Position numbers and translations under genes: made by a program. This document shows, piece by piece, positions 10,901 to 21,113 of a DNA stretch of 64,000 nt (positions are counted from its first letter, which is position 1; each line of letters begins with the position of its first letter). Source of the stretch: Tribonema minus (lineage: Eukaryota; Sar; Xanthophyceae; Tribonematales; Tribonemataceae). A model generated the notes under the pieces. It searched no databases and was not told the origin of the DNA. It saw only the letters and a list, made by a program, of their open reading frames with translations. The DNA is taken from NCBI GenBank assembly GCA_017506865.1, contig JAFCMP010000323.1, positions 496,001 through 560,000 of the forward strand. The letters run 5' to 3'.

Positions 10901-12164
10901 GGCGTGGTCCAAATGAGGGTGCGCGGCGTCATGATGTGTGTGTGCATACGTCAATGGCACGCGGGGCTGGGGTTGCACACTGGACAATTTGGCCTCTTGA
11001 GCCGCTGAGTCGCAAAGGTGCAGAGCTGCTGCCTGCAGCCTCAACCTCCCAGCCACCTCGATTTGTGCGCTGCATCTCTATGCAGTGCATAAACGTAGGC
11101 TCCGCGCCTCAGCACGATACACAGAGCGTGCCCCAGCAGCAGTACGCAGGCTTGTCAGCTCTCGACTTGCGATGAAAGCTGCTGCCTCTGATGGCAAGAC
11201 GCAGTTCATTGCAGGCCACAGCATGATCTTAGTTCTGATTGCGCCGGTATCTGTCTGTGCTGCATAAGTTCTCTTCAAACAAGTCAGCTCCAGGGCCACA
11301 AAGCCCATGGCGGATTAGGCCAAAACTAGCTGCAGGCATTGCCATGCAGCATGCGCTGTGATGGCCAAGACAGTTCGTGAGCGCACCTTGAATCTGGTGT
11401 AACAGTGCTCGGCACTGACACTTCTGCAGCCTTGTGTTGGACAACACGCGTCAATAGGAGTGTAGTCAAAGTGCTTAACACTGTTACATGACCACAACAT
11501 CATAGGGGCTCGCTACACAAGTCCATGTGCTGCATGACCACTCCATGAGCAGGTATTCTGCACCGGCAGCATGCAACTGCATTGCAATTAGACCTGGCAC
11601 TGCCTTCATCCCAAAACATGTCCAAGATCTTGCGTACCTCACGAGGTTGCACCTCCACTGCAGAGCGCACGCCTCGCACGCGAAGTCCCTGCAAGCCCTC
11701 AGCGTCCCCACCACCGCCACCACCAGCATAGACCTCCACAGGACGTTCATGAAAAGCTGCCAGTCCTGAGATGACACCGCCAAATAGAAGTCCCCAATCA
11801 CCGTCATGATGAAGGAGGCAGCAACCTCGTAGGTGATCGCCAGGGTGACGAGGAGCAGGGGCAGGCACCACCGCCTGTCTCGCAGCAACCCGTGCCAAAA
11901 GCAGATCCGAGAAGCTTCGTAGGCGTGCCTCCAGGTTCCCCACTGCTGCTGCTCCTGCTTGACATCGCCATCAGCGGCATTGGCATTGCGAGTATCTTCT
12001 GCGTTCGAAGCCTGCAGCCTGTTGTAAGTCGGCAGGTGCATGGCACAAGCCGCTTCGCCGCGGCTGCTGTGCACTGCGACGGTGTCTGCCTGCTTGCTGT
12101 ACACCTGCTGCTGAGATGCAATGGCTGCGGCACGGGTGCGGCGGCATGTCGACCAAAGATCCAC
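7649..12164 (-). CDS. ABCD4-type ABC half-transporter
   Basis: Four exons: 12164-11638, 10416-9822, 9393-8596 and 8077-7649; phases 2, 0, 0 all agree, giving 782 aa. Residues about 95-370 form the ABC transmembrane domain of the ABCD/YddA class: [12 protein letters not shown] near the start, NPDQR in a cytosolic loop, and [19 protein letters not shown] followed by [16 protein letters not shown]. The ATPase domain has Walker A GASGCGKT (about 565-572), Q-loop MFLPQKPY, signature LSPGE (about 701-705), Walker B LLLLDE (about 721-726) and H-loop histidine (about 755). Ala/Gly/Ser-rich inserts make it longer than the roughly 600 aa of animal ABCD4. ABCD4 moves cobalamin across lysosomal membranes; other ABCD proteins serve peroxisomal acyl-CoA import. 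The substrate here is unknown. No signal peptide was seen. The Ac/Ds-like Walker and signature motifs are intact, so it should be active as a dimer. Confidence 0.88.
8117..8250. repeat. Tandem pair of about 57-bp units in ABC transporter intron 3
   Basis: The unit at about 8117-8173 (ATGGCGGCTGCCG core then TTTGAAGTG) recurs at about 8195-8250. It lies in the intron between exons 3 and 4. Confidence 0.6.
9560..9840 (-). repeat. Partial exon copies in ABC transporter intron 2
   Basis: At about 9565-9605 is a copy of the first bases of exon 3 plus acceptor and C-rich tract, upstream of exon 3 in transcription. At about 9718-9750 is a copy of the last bases of exon 2 plus donor (TAGAAGATG...CACCTTGGTGAG on plus), downstream of exon 2. 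TTAGGG units lie between them at 9650-9675. Confidence 0.75.
10417..11637. other. ABC transporter intron 1, GC-rich without recognised exon
   Basis: 1.2-kb intron; 10.5-10.9 kb is rich in GCGCATG/GGCGGC repeats, open in several frames by composition. Nothing with domain character was seen. Confidence 0.5.
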
Positions 12165-12881
12165 TGTTGAACTGCTGTTCGCGCTGCGGAAGCTGATTGG
12201 CGCGGAGGAGTGTTGAAGTACCTAAATTTGTTCTTTAGAAGGCACCATCAATATTGCAATCATGCGGATATATCATGATGAGGTGATCCTGACATTGTCA
12301 GCAAGACAAAAAACAACAACACACACTCCCAGCCTCACACATTAAAATCACTTCTGCATTGGTCTCACAACGAACAGCCCACATGGTCGTGACACTGCAG
12401 CAGGAAGAGGAAACCTGGCTGTGTTGCCGTGAAGAGCAGGCTTAGCGCCAGCTAAGTACATTACACATGCGCCGCTGCTCTGCTCAAGCGCTGCATATTG
12501 GCTGCACATTCCCTACTGCAGTGTTGTGCAGGGTTAATGACTCATGCATGAGTTGGCGGTCTTGCGGCGACGTCATGCACCTCTGCAGTGCTGACTTCCT
12601 CAAGAGGACAGCCACATCACCAATCCTGAGCCCAGCCCCTCTATGGCGTGGTGGATCGCTGTAGCTCAGTTACGTCCATGTAGTGCAGTCGCAGCAGCTC
12701 GTGTGCGCGTGTGGTGCTGCTTGAGCGCACTGCGAAACGTCTGGGACTCGACGCACCCTCGCCCGCTGCAACGCTGACGCAGCCGCTTGAGCTACCCCAG
12801 TCCCAGTGACACTTGCATCAGACACAGCCGCCTTGCACTACCCTGCTCTGGATGCAAATGCAAGCGACGCATTCGTTAGAG
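12165..12881. other. Intergenic region between ABC transporter and Rdx gene
   Basis: About 700 bp between the ABC transporter start codon and the Rdx stop, both on minus. It should hold the ABC transporter promoter and the Rdx 3' UTR. No motif was recognised. Confidence 0.4.
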
Positions 12882-12899
12882 CCCCCCCCCCCCCCCCCC
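12882..12899. repeat. C18 homopolymer just after the Rdx stop codon
   Basis: Eighteen C on plus, three bases beyond the TAA of the minus-strand Rdx gene (12905-12903), so the transcript reads TAA then G18 almost at once. This parallels the ACP gene. Confidence 0.9.
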
Positions 12900-12902
12900 G
12901 CT

Positions 12903-14190
12903 TTACACCTGCATGTCGGGCTGAGCACTGGGGGGCACACATTCCGAGTGACCCAGGTCCTTGGTGGGCACGATGACGTTTCTCACGCGCTGCTTGAGCA
13001 CCTTTGCCTCTGGAAAGCCGCCGTCCTTCTTGCGCTCCCAGACCTCAATGCCATTAGCAGCAATTCTGAAGGTGCCAGACACTGGGCTGGGCTGCAGTGC
13101 CACCTCCCCAATCTCCTTCTGCAAGGCAAGCAGGGCATCAGTGATGACGACAAGTGTGGCCAGAGGAGCGCAACAAGGAGTCGGCAATCATCGACAGTGG
13201 ACTAGCGCGTTGTTCGCGCAGTAAGCCTTGACAGCGCACAGCTCAGCACAGTGTTGAGATTGGGTCCTGTTGGCACTCACGTGGCTGTTCTCATGTTTTG
13301 CCGCCTGGTTCCCAACGATTGCTTCTAGCAACACATGCACTAGCCGCGAGTCTTGGGCCTGCCTAGGTCCCTTGGTGGTCAATCTTTGGCAAGGCAATGA
13401 GCTATGCACTCTCAAGCCTGATGATGTCATCGTATGTTGCTACGCCCCAATGCCATCTGCTTTGAACGTGAAACTGCAGTTTGACTTTTTCAACCTGCGT
13501 ATGCGGGGCAACGGACCTGAAGCAACCGAAGAAGCACCAAAGAGTGAAGGTTGGCAGGCGGGCTGCAAGAGCTCTCGTTTCACATAGAAGAGATTATGAT
13601 GTCTTCCTTGCTATTGGACACCTTGTCGCCATACCCATGCAGGTGGAAAATGCGTGAGAATTGGCTGGGCTGCCTGCAGTGCTGCCTTGTCATTATTAGT
13701 GCTACTTGCTACAGCGTATGGAAAGAACATTTCATGTACCTCAAACGTGCTGAGAAGCTCCTGCGCCAGCCATGCACTCCGCATCATCCATTTGCACCCT
13801 GGCAGCAGGCGTTGCAGCATTGTGCAACTCAGTCAGCAATTGTGGCCAAGGGTGACGCGGATGCAGGTGCCGCTGCTTACACAAAGCAGGTGCGCGGTGA
13901 GCTGATGTGTGCACCAGCAAACTACATGCCATCAACAAGTGGCCTTCGCTCCCATGCCCTTCCTCAACATAGGACTTTACAAATGCAAGTGTTGACAAGA
14001 TCATTAAGCAGTGTATATACGGACCAGGACAGTATTCGATGACTATGCGGGGACTCCTTGGCCGGTCCTCGCTAGGATCTGGTGTGGCGAGAGCTTTTCG
14101 CTGAGCCACAACGATGCCGGAGCCGCCAGGCAGGTGGATGAATGCATGGCAGCAGCTCACCAGCAAGAGTAAAGCGCAGGACAGCCCCAT
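12903..14190 (-). CDS. Plastid-targeted Rdx/SelW-like thioredoxin-fold protein
   Basis: Exons 14190-14025, 13798-13740 and 13118-12903; phases 1 and 0 agree, giving 146 aa. A signal peptide (MGLSCALLLLVSCCHAF) ends at an A-F junction (residues 16/17), followed by a short transit-like stretch, so plastid import is predicted. The Rdx core begins at about residue 48: RIVIEYCPGCKWMMRSAW, with the CxxC redox motif at 54-57 assembled across intron 1, then the helix LAQELLSTF, the strand EVALQPS, and the C-terminal GGFPEAKVLKQRVRNVIVP...KDLGHSE characteristic of this family. The family includes selenoprotein W; here the first position is Cys, so no selenocysteine is needed. Rdx proteins are thought to act as thiol oxidoreductases. 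It lies head to head with the FAD oxidoreductase gene, 139 bp apart. Confidence 0.88.
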
Positions 14191-14329
14191 CTTTCTCTTC
14201 TGCAATCGAACATCAACATCAAGTTGAACTTGAAGTTTGCCCTGTGTGTGTGCTGTGAAGTGGTGGCTGCAATGACCTGCCACTTGTAGCTGCAAGAGCA
14301 GCATTGCAGGCTTTTTCCACAAGCGCAGG
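14191..14329. promoter_or_regulatory. 139-bp divergent promoter region, Rdx / FAD oxidoreductase
   Basis: Two plastid-targeted redox genes start on either side. It contains ATCAACATCAAGTTGAACTTGAAGTTTG, with the ACTTCAAG/CTTGAAGT motif common in this window. Co-regulation is inferred, not shown. Confidence 0.4.
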
Positions 14330-17300
14330 ATGCGCTGCGGATGCTGTTCAGTGGCAGCAGCAGCAGCTGTCTCCATGACAGTGTGGAATGGCGTCGCTGG
14401 CAGGGCCTTGGCATTCACGGCACCCGGTGCCATGCGCAGGCACTGCTTGCTTCAGCATAGGAGCTCGAGTCATGGAGAAACAGCTGAAGGTCGCTTGCAG
14501 CCTTATTCACAGGAGGCCTTGCAGGCGAGAGTGGATGCTGCCCACAGGGAGCTAGGGAGACCCTGCAGGGTTGCTGTTGTGGGAGCAGGGTTTGCAGGTA
14601 AGCTGGCTGCTGCAGCACGATTAAACATGTGATGCGCTCTGTAGGACACATACTTGAAATCAACAGTTCGACCAGAGACCTCATTTCTCGGCATCCTTGA
14701 CGACACCACGATCCTTGTGCTCCACTCGAGGGGAGCTCAAATGCACAGATGCAGTCACGCTTTGGCAATCAGCGTTGCTTGAATTTAAGGCGACCAGCGG
14801 GTGCAGACTTTATGTTCTATAGTGTACAACATCTGCGGGTTCGGCCCCTCTGTACATGTCGCAACCAGCCAGCAGGCGCAACATGATGCACAACATTAGC
14901 AGCAGTTCGTTACTTGGTCAAACAAACATGTTAGCATCTCGCCTCCAGCAATGTAGTGCTCGTTTTGCTGTAGACCGCCTTGTGCTCAACCTGTGGACCA
15001 TATGGCTAGTTCTACCTCTCATATACCGTAACGACTGTCAGCTTCAAGAGCAGCTTGGCTGGTTGTACTCAACATGCATGCATGTGAGGTCGGGTGTACG
15101 TGCATGGCGGTATGCATAGCTTAACCACCACGACACATATGGGTGGTGGGCAGGGCACATTGGTTCATCACGCTGAACTATGACAATGTGCGCTTCGGGC
15201 TTTGATGTGCGCAGCAGTGACCCCGCTTTGCGCCATGCAGACCTCTCAAGCAACAGCTCCTCAAGTGCTGTGAAAGTGCTTGCGATTGAACCATGTCCAT
15301 AGGCCTAGTTCTGCTGTCCTCATCAAACTGGTTGAGCTGGCTACGACTACAGCAAGAATGCATTGATGCTGTGGCAGTGTAGGTGCCCAAGAGAGTTCTG
15401 ATGCCGTCACCTCATCGAGGTGCGGCGGCGCTTTGGCGGTGATGCGCACCCTGTATGTATGTGACCCACTATGCAGGCCTCGCCACTGCGCACAACCTCG
15501 TGTCGTTCGTGCGTGCGTCACCGTGTACGGTGACCACGATCTGCATTCTCTCTGTGCACCACCCGCTCTGCAAGCCCTCGCAGCGATAACATCTCGGTAC
15601 ACTGTGTTGCTGTGCACGGTACGCCATGTTGCCGTGGATAATGTTGCAAAAGCGCATGCATGCATGCATGCCGCACACGGTCGTGTGTATGCTTGCCGTG
15701 CGCAATGTGCCCTCTGCAGGCACACGAGTGTGCGCTACTGTGCATGCTGATGCACAAGTGCATGCATGCTGCCACGTCTTCTGATACAGAAGCGCATACC
15801 GCATGTATGTGACCCCCTTTGCTGGCCTCGCGACAGCGTACAACCTGGTCTCGTTCGGAGTATGCGTCACCGTGTACAACGGCCACCCTCTGTACGCCAT
15901 TCACTCTACAGGCCTCGCATCAAAAACATCCTGTGGCTCGGCGCACGTAGGGTTGTTGTGCGCGCTGGCGCACAAGTGCGTAACACAAAAAACGCTGTAT
16001 GCGATTCATCACTCGCAGGCCTTGCGACAGCGTACAACCTCGTGTCGTTCGGCGCATGCGTCACCGTGTACGATGACCACGAAGCGGGCGACGGAGGCGC
16101 GTCTGCCGTCGCCGCCGGCATGTTGCACCCCCTGACGCCGCGCGGGAAGCTGATCTGGGGCGGCAAGGAGGGCCTTGCGGCTGCCATGGACCACATCGAG
16201 GTGCATTTGAAGTTGTTTCATTTATGTACTTCAGTGTATTATCAAAACGTGTTCATGTTGACCTACTTAAAAATGCTGACCTGTGTGCTACAAGGCCCCC
16301 CAGGAGCTGTTGAAATTGGGTACATGAGTTGATAAATGTGTCACCGGGGGAAGCTGATCTGGGGGGGGCGAAGAGGGGCTAGCGGCTGCCATGGACCACA
16401 TTGAGGTGCATATGAAGTTTTCCTTTTTCACTGTACTTCAAGTTTTTAGGGACTGAGCAATGCTGACCTGTGTGCTACCAGGCCCCTCAAATGCTTCAGT
16501 CTGTTTGAACTGGGTGGCGTTAGTGTTGTTTGATGTGTCATATCGCCGTCGCCGCCGGCACGTTGCACCCCTAGCGCCCCGGGGGCAGGTGGGTCGGGGG
16601 GGGGAAGAGGGCCTGGCGGCAATCATGAACCGAATTGAGGTGCAGTCATTGAGTCAATATGTACTGCATCCATATGAAAACACTTCAAGGAGTACTTCAG
16701 TATGTACATTGTGGAAGCAGGTACTTCAGTACGAAGTATATAAGTTCACACACGAGCAGTTTTGAAGCTTGTGCTGGAAGGCCCACTCAGGTGCTGCATT
16801 TCATGTGAACTGGTCACTACTGACATGATTGCAGGCAATCTGCTCAGCAGCTCAATGCGCTCCTGCCATGCGACCAAACACTCATCACGGCTCAGCGCAC
16901 AGTGCGCTCAATGATCGAGTTTTCTGCTTGAACGTAACAGCAGCGGACGTGTTGGCATGTTTCTGGCAATTTCCTTGGCCCTGATATCAATTGATGCTCC
17001 TCTTTGTGGCAGGCCGCCACGCGCGCGCTCATCACGGCTCAGCGCATAGTGCGCCCGATCATCAAATTCTCTTCTTCGCATATTTCTCACATCCCTAATA
17101 TCATCTGATGCTCCTTTTTGTCAGGCCGCCACGCGCGCGCTGCGCAGCGCCGCGCTGCTGCCATGCGACCAGACACTCGTCACGGCGCAGCGCATAGTGC
17201 GCCCAATCATCAACTTGTCATCCTGAACGTAATTGCGGCGGACATGTTGGCATTTCTCTCTCATTTGACTTTGCACTGGTGTCACTTCCTGTTTCTTTTT

Positions 17301-18465
17301 GTCAGGCCGCCACGCGCGCGCTGCACAGCGCGGCGCTCCTGCCGCGCGACCAGACGCTCATCACGGCTCAGCGCATAGTGCGCCCGATCATGGACGCGCG
17401 CGCGCACGACATGTACGCGAAGGCCGCTGCCGCCAACCCTCAATGGCTCAGGTCAGGGTTGTGGTGTGCATCACGTCGATTCACAAGACGGGCCTTGCGC
17501 CATTGCTGATGCCACCAGTCCAGCATTGTTGCTCTCACGGCCCAGCCCGGGCACCCCGCAGAAGCAACACCGGGCTAGCCTCTTTGCGCATCAACTGTCC
17601 CCTGTCACGCACATCATGTGGCCGTGTTTGCCATTCATGTTATTCCATTGCTCAGTGAATGCGTACGTGCGGTGCGTCAGAACAACTTCAACTCTGCGCC
17701 GCGCAGCCACCCATCCGCCGGGGCTGCGAGCCCCCGTAATGCAGACTTCCCAATGTTGATACATGCGCCGTAAGTCAATCAAATACCATCGTTCGTGACA
17801 GTTCGAGTCACTCGTGACTCAACCACTGACTGACTCACGACTCCCGCTCTCAGGTGGCTTACAACAGAAGAGCTGTGCGACGCGGCGCCCGGCACATCGC
17901 CCGACGCACTGGCAGGCGTCGAAATCGCCGGCGCCATTGCCATAGACTCGCGCCTGTACCTGCGCGGCCTGTGGGAGGCTTGCCGGCAGGGGGGGCGACG
18001 CTCCGCAACGGGAGCTTCAACTTCAATATCAACCTCAACAGATGCACAGACGGGAGCGTCATCGGAGGCCGGCGGACGGGCGAGCCCGTCAGGGGAGCGT
18101 CACGGCACGTCGCAGAGCCAAGTTGAAGTTGACACGGCCAAGCGCCGCTCCGAGAGCAGCGAAGGCTCGCGGTCGCACGGTGCGGGGGCTGCATCAGCAG
18201 TTGCGGGGTTACGCAATGGGGGGAAAGGGGGGGGGGCGCGGTGGGTGCACGAGCGGCTCACGCAAGCCGCCGTGGGGGCCTTGGTGGAGGGGGAAAACGC
18301 GGGGTTTGATGCGGTTGTGCTGGCGGTTGGCTTTGACGTAAAGGCGTTCCCGTCGCTGGCGGGCGTACCGGGGCTGCGGCTGGTGCGCGGGCAGAGCGTC
18401 GTGCTCGCCGCCGCCGACAGTAGCAGCGGCGGCTGTGGCGGTGGCAGCAGCAGCGGCAGCGGCGA

Positions 18466-18499
<34 letters not shown>

Positions 18500-19084
18500 G
18501 CCTCTGCCACGGCCATGCATGGCAGCACCAGCAGCAGCAGCAGCAGCAGCGAAGGTGCCTCTGCCGCTGCCGCCACCGTACAAACAAGCTGCGTTGACAG
18601 CAGCAGCGCCGGCAGCAGCGCGCCGGCGCTCAACGTTGCAGTGCTCAACGGGCAGTACGCGGTGCCCGCGCGGCACGGCGCGCGACGCGCGCTCATCGCC
18701 GGCGCCACGCAGGAGCACGTCCTCTACGCGCAGGCGCGTGTGCCGCCTCCGCGCGCCGCCGCCGCCGCCGTCGCCGAACGCACCGCGCTCATGCAGAAAG
18801 TTATCGAATTTTATCCCGCTGCCGCAAATGGGGACGTGCTCTCCGTGACGGCCGGCGTGCGCGTCATCAGGGACCGTTCCAAGTGGGGAAGGATCCCGCT
18901 GGCGGGGCGCGTTCCCGGGGAACGGCGCCAGTGGGCGCTGGCGGCGCTCGGCGCGCGCGGCCTGATCCACCACGCGCTCATTGCGCGGAGCGTTGCTGCA
19001 GCCGCCATCTGCGATGATGACTCCCTCATTCCGCAGGAGCTGCAGGACGGGCTGTGCGCGGCGCGCGCGGTGCCGACTGCGTAG
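14330..19084 (+). CDS. Plastid-targeted FAD-dependent oxidoreductase (DAO fold)
   Basis: Exons 14330-14597, 16019-16200, 17306-17451 and 17854-19084; phases 1, 0, 2 agree, giving 608 aa. The leader has a hydrophobic stretch then ALAFTAP (Ala28-Phe29), the complex-plastid import junction. The dinucleotide-binding motif VAVVGAGFAG|LATAYNL spans intron 1. Exon 2 continues the FAD fold with VTVYDDH...GGASAVAAGMLHP, the typical DAO-family second segment. Exon 4 has the substrate domain and, after a long Ser/Gly linker (about residues 270-400), the C-terminal FAD segment VRVIRDRSKWGRIP...LGARGLIHHALIARSVA. DAO enzymes oxidise amino or hydroxy groups using FAD; the substrate cannot be told. Serine runs in exon 4 are CAG/AGC microsatellites inside the enzyme. 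Introns 1-3 carry many partial exon copies. Start 14375 is possible but loses part of the signal peptide. Confidence 0.85.
15465..15895 (+). repeat. Two upstream copies of FAD oxidoreductase exon 2, 5' end
   Basis: The first about 75 bp of exon 2 with its CAGGC acceptor (16012-16085) recur at about 15810-15890 and 15468-15545. They keep the GCCTCGC...ACAACCT...GTCACCGTGTAC order but end where intron-like DNA begins. Confidence 0.85.
16341..16650 (+). repeat. Two downstream copies of FAD oxidoreductase exon 2, 3' end
   Basis: The last part of exon 2 (CGGGAAGCTGATCTGG...ATCGAG and GTGCAT donor) recurs at about 16341-16420 and 16547-16650. Frameshifting single-base changes make them non-coding, yet the GAG|GTGCA donor remains in both. 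Confidence 0.85.
16834..17215 (+). repeat. Three upstream copies of FAD oxidoreductase exon 3, 5' end
   Basis: Exon 3's opening (acceptor CAGGC, GCCACGCGCGCGCTG..., CTCATCACGGCTCAGCGCATAGTGCGCCC) recurs at about 17123-17213, 17012-17065 and 16834-16919, each following a TTTTTGTCAG- or TTGCAG-type acceptor. The nearest copy is closest in sequence. Confidence 0.85.
18474..18555 (+). repeat. AGC/CAG microsatellites inside FAD oxidoreductase exon 4
   Basis: Two uninterrupted (AGC)n runs at about 18471-18500 and 18530-18550 encode polyserine in the linker. Confidence 0.85.
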
Positions 19085-20375
19085 CCTTGCGCACGCAGGC
19101 GTAACAGTTGCGAATGCAGCGCAGCTGGTTGCCTGTACTGCAACTTCGATGCAACGCGCATCTCAGTAGCTGTAGTGTAGTGTCGTACAGGCCCCGCGAT
19201 GCGTTGCGTTGACAAGGGCAGGGCGCACAGTCTCAATGTTGACGTCATTGTGTTGTACGTCGTGTATTGCTTGGCAATGATATCACTTGGGTGCACAGTC
19301 TCAATGTTGACGTCATTGTGTTCATAGGATGTGTGACTCGACATCGTTTGAGGTCATCGTGGTTCTGCGTGCGCGTTACATATGCTTGCCGCGGCTGTAT
19401 GGTGCGCCATTCACACCGCATTGACACGTGCGTCGGCTTGTGCGATGCAATCACAAAACTACATTGCGGCTGCGTGTTGACTTGTTGTTGGGCATTGCAC
19501 GCAACAGTTGGAAATGCGGCGATGCACATTGGCAAAGGTAGCAGACGAGGCTGAAAGGCATCGCCACCCATAACATACAGTAGAAAGTGAGCAACGCACA
19601 TTGTCCCCGTGAGAACACGCCTGACACGTGCTATGAACGGCTCGGTCTAAACCCTCCCGTACCAGATGATTCTGATGCAAGCAGGAAGTGTCCGTTCTCC
19701 AGCAGCAGGCAAACGCATGATGCGATTCATTTGAGCTGCAAGTACTCACCGAGCATCAGACTTGTATGACCAGGACAGCATTCAGTACGAATGCATGATG
19801 GCAAACCATTCAGACCAGCCAAAGTGTCTTTTCAAGCAGAAGAGCAGCAGTTCAAAAAGCAACAACAGCATATAACCACAAGCACTGTTTGTATGGCAGA
19901 ACCGCACTGTATTTTTGCAAAACGGCGGTGCATCTAAACCTTGGTAGCCGCCCGCCCTCATTTGATCACACCACACTGTAGGCAACGGCGGCACACTGCC
20001 CGACCCTTGCGCTACACCATCCCCCTGCCATCACGTCCTGTGACAATTGTCAACACAAAACTTGAGATTGCTGAGCCACGCAAGTCGCTTGAACTGCAGA
20101 AGGCCCAAAGCATATTGCAGCGGTCCCGTACATGACATTCGGGGAGCGGCGCAGCTTTTGAAGCGTCCAACTGCAGAATCAGGCTTGCACCTCCCGTTAT
20201 TGCCTACCCGTGCGCCGGGGCGCGCTGTGATCTTACCGCCGGGAAAAACTTCACATCAAAACACTGCAAACGGTACTCGACTGCACACATACACATCGCC
20301 CCGACTATATGCCCCAAGGGGCAGTCGTGCTGTGCGATCGCTTTCACTGCGAGACGCAGGTCACGCTTTCCCTGA
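19085..20375. other. Intergenic region after the FAD oxidoreductase
   Basis: No gene recognised. A direct repeat of about 30 bp with the core CACAGTCTCAATGTTGACGT lies at 19228-19258 and 19293-19323. Confidence 0.5.
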
Positions 20376-21113
20376 CTACAAACCTGCAAAGCTGCCGAAG
20401 CTACGCGCTAGCAGGGGGCTGAAGGGCGGCATCTCTGGGCCATCTAGATCCTCAGCGGTCCACCTTCTGGCTGTACCCCTCGCCAGCTGGCTGCGCAGAT
20501 CGACGGCGGCAGCGCCGTCGCCGGGCAGGCGGCGGAACCGCTGCTGCCGCCTCAGCGGCGGTATGGGTGTGAGGCGGCACTCCTGCCGCGCCTGATGCAA
20601 CGCCTGCTGAGGTAGCAGCCCTCTCTTGACCAGGAGCTGTGGGGAGGCCTCCAGCGCACGTAAAACGAGCGCAATTTGGGTGGAAGGCACGTCGAGGCCG
20701 GACTTCAACAGCAACAGCCGGCGAATTGGGCCAAGTGCTTCTGGCTGAGTTGCTGGAGGAGTTGCGGCTGCAGCTGGCCGACAGGCGGAGACGCGCAAGG
20801 CTGTCAGGGCGGCGAACACGTCGACTGGTAGATCAGCTCGACGCCGGTCCGAGTCCGTGGAATGGTCCTCCGTAGGGGCTTGCGCCTGCATTTCCTGCAC
20901 CATATCGTGACGTGAAACTAGTCCCAGCTTCACCAGTCGCTTTGCCGGCAGCCCGAGAAGCACGTAGAGGGCACCAAACTCCCTGGGGCTGACGACCAGC
21001 CTCTGCTCCATCTTGTGCAACACAGCGGTAGCCTTGGCGTACAGAGGGCTGCCCACCGAGGGCACCTTGAGGCCCACAGGCGATGCGTGAACGGTGTTGT
21101 TTGCTTCCGCCAT
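20376..21113 (-). CDS. Unrecognised 245-aa protein, intact copy of a pair
   Basis: Single open frame from ATG at 21113 to the stop at 20376. Seen in it: SPREFGALYVLLGLPAKRLVKLGLVS near residues 42-67, an Ala/Pro/Asp-rich linker, a helical segment DVPSTQIALVLRALEASPQLLVKRGLLP, then ECRLTPIPPLRRQQRFRRLPGDG and a short acidic tail. The two motifs LGLPAKRLVKLGLV and LEASPQLLVKRGLL look alike, so the protein may hold two copies of one helical unit. No enzyme motif, signal peptide or membrane span. A second, broken copy lies 2.4 kb away on the same strand. A GCAG|GTTTGT donor close to the stop would allow a longer spliced product. Function unknown. Confidence 0.55.
   Translation of the reverse strand: MAEANNTVHASPVGLKVPSVGSPLYAKATAVLHKMEQRLVVSPREFGALYVLLGLPAKRLVKLGLVSRHDMVQEMQAQAPTEDHSTDSDRRRADLPVDVFAALTALRVSACRPAAAATPPATQPEALGPIRRLLLLKSGLDVPSTQIALVLRALEASPQLLVKRGLLPQQALHQARQECRLTPIPPLRRQQRFRRLPGDGAAAVDLRSQLARGTARRWTAEDLDGPEMPPFSPLLARSFGSFAGL

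Noticed and set aside
12655-12720. tRNA-like stretch with GTAGCTCAGTT
   Set aside because: No matching acceptor stem, anticodon arm or T-loop could be formed.
13740-14190. Selenoprotein W with selenocysteine
   Set aside because: The redox motif reads CPGC with ordinary cysteine codons; no in-frame TGA is needed.
18100-18973. Minus-strand frames with Leu-rich runs looking like membrane spans
   Set aside because: They are the antisense reading of CAG/AGC serine repeats in the FAD oxidoreductase exon.
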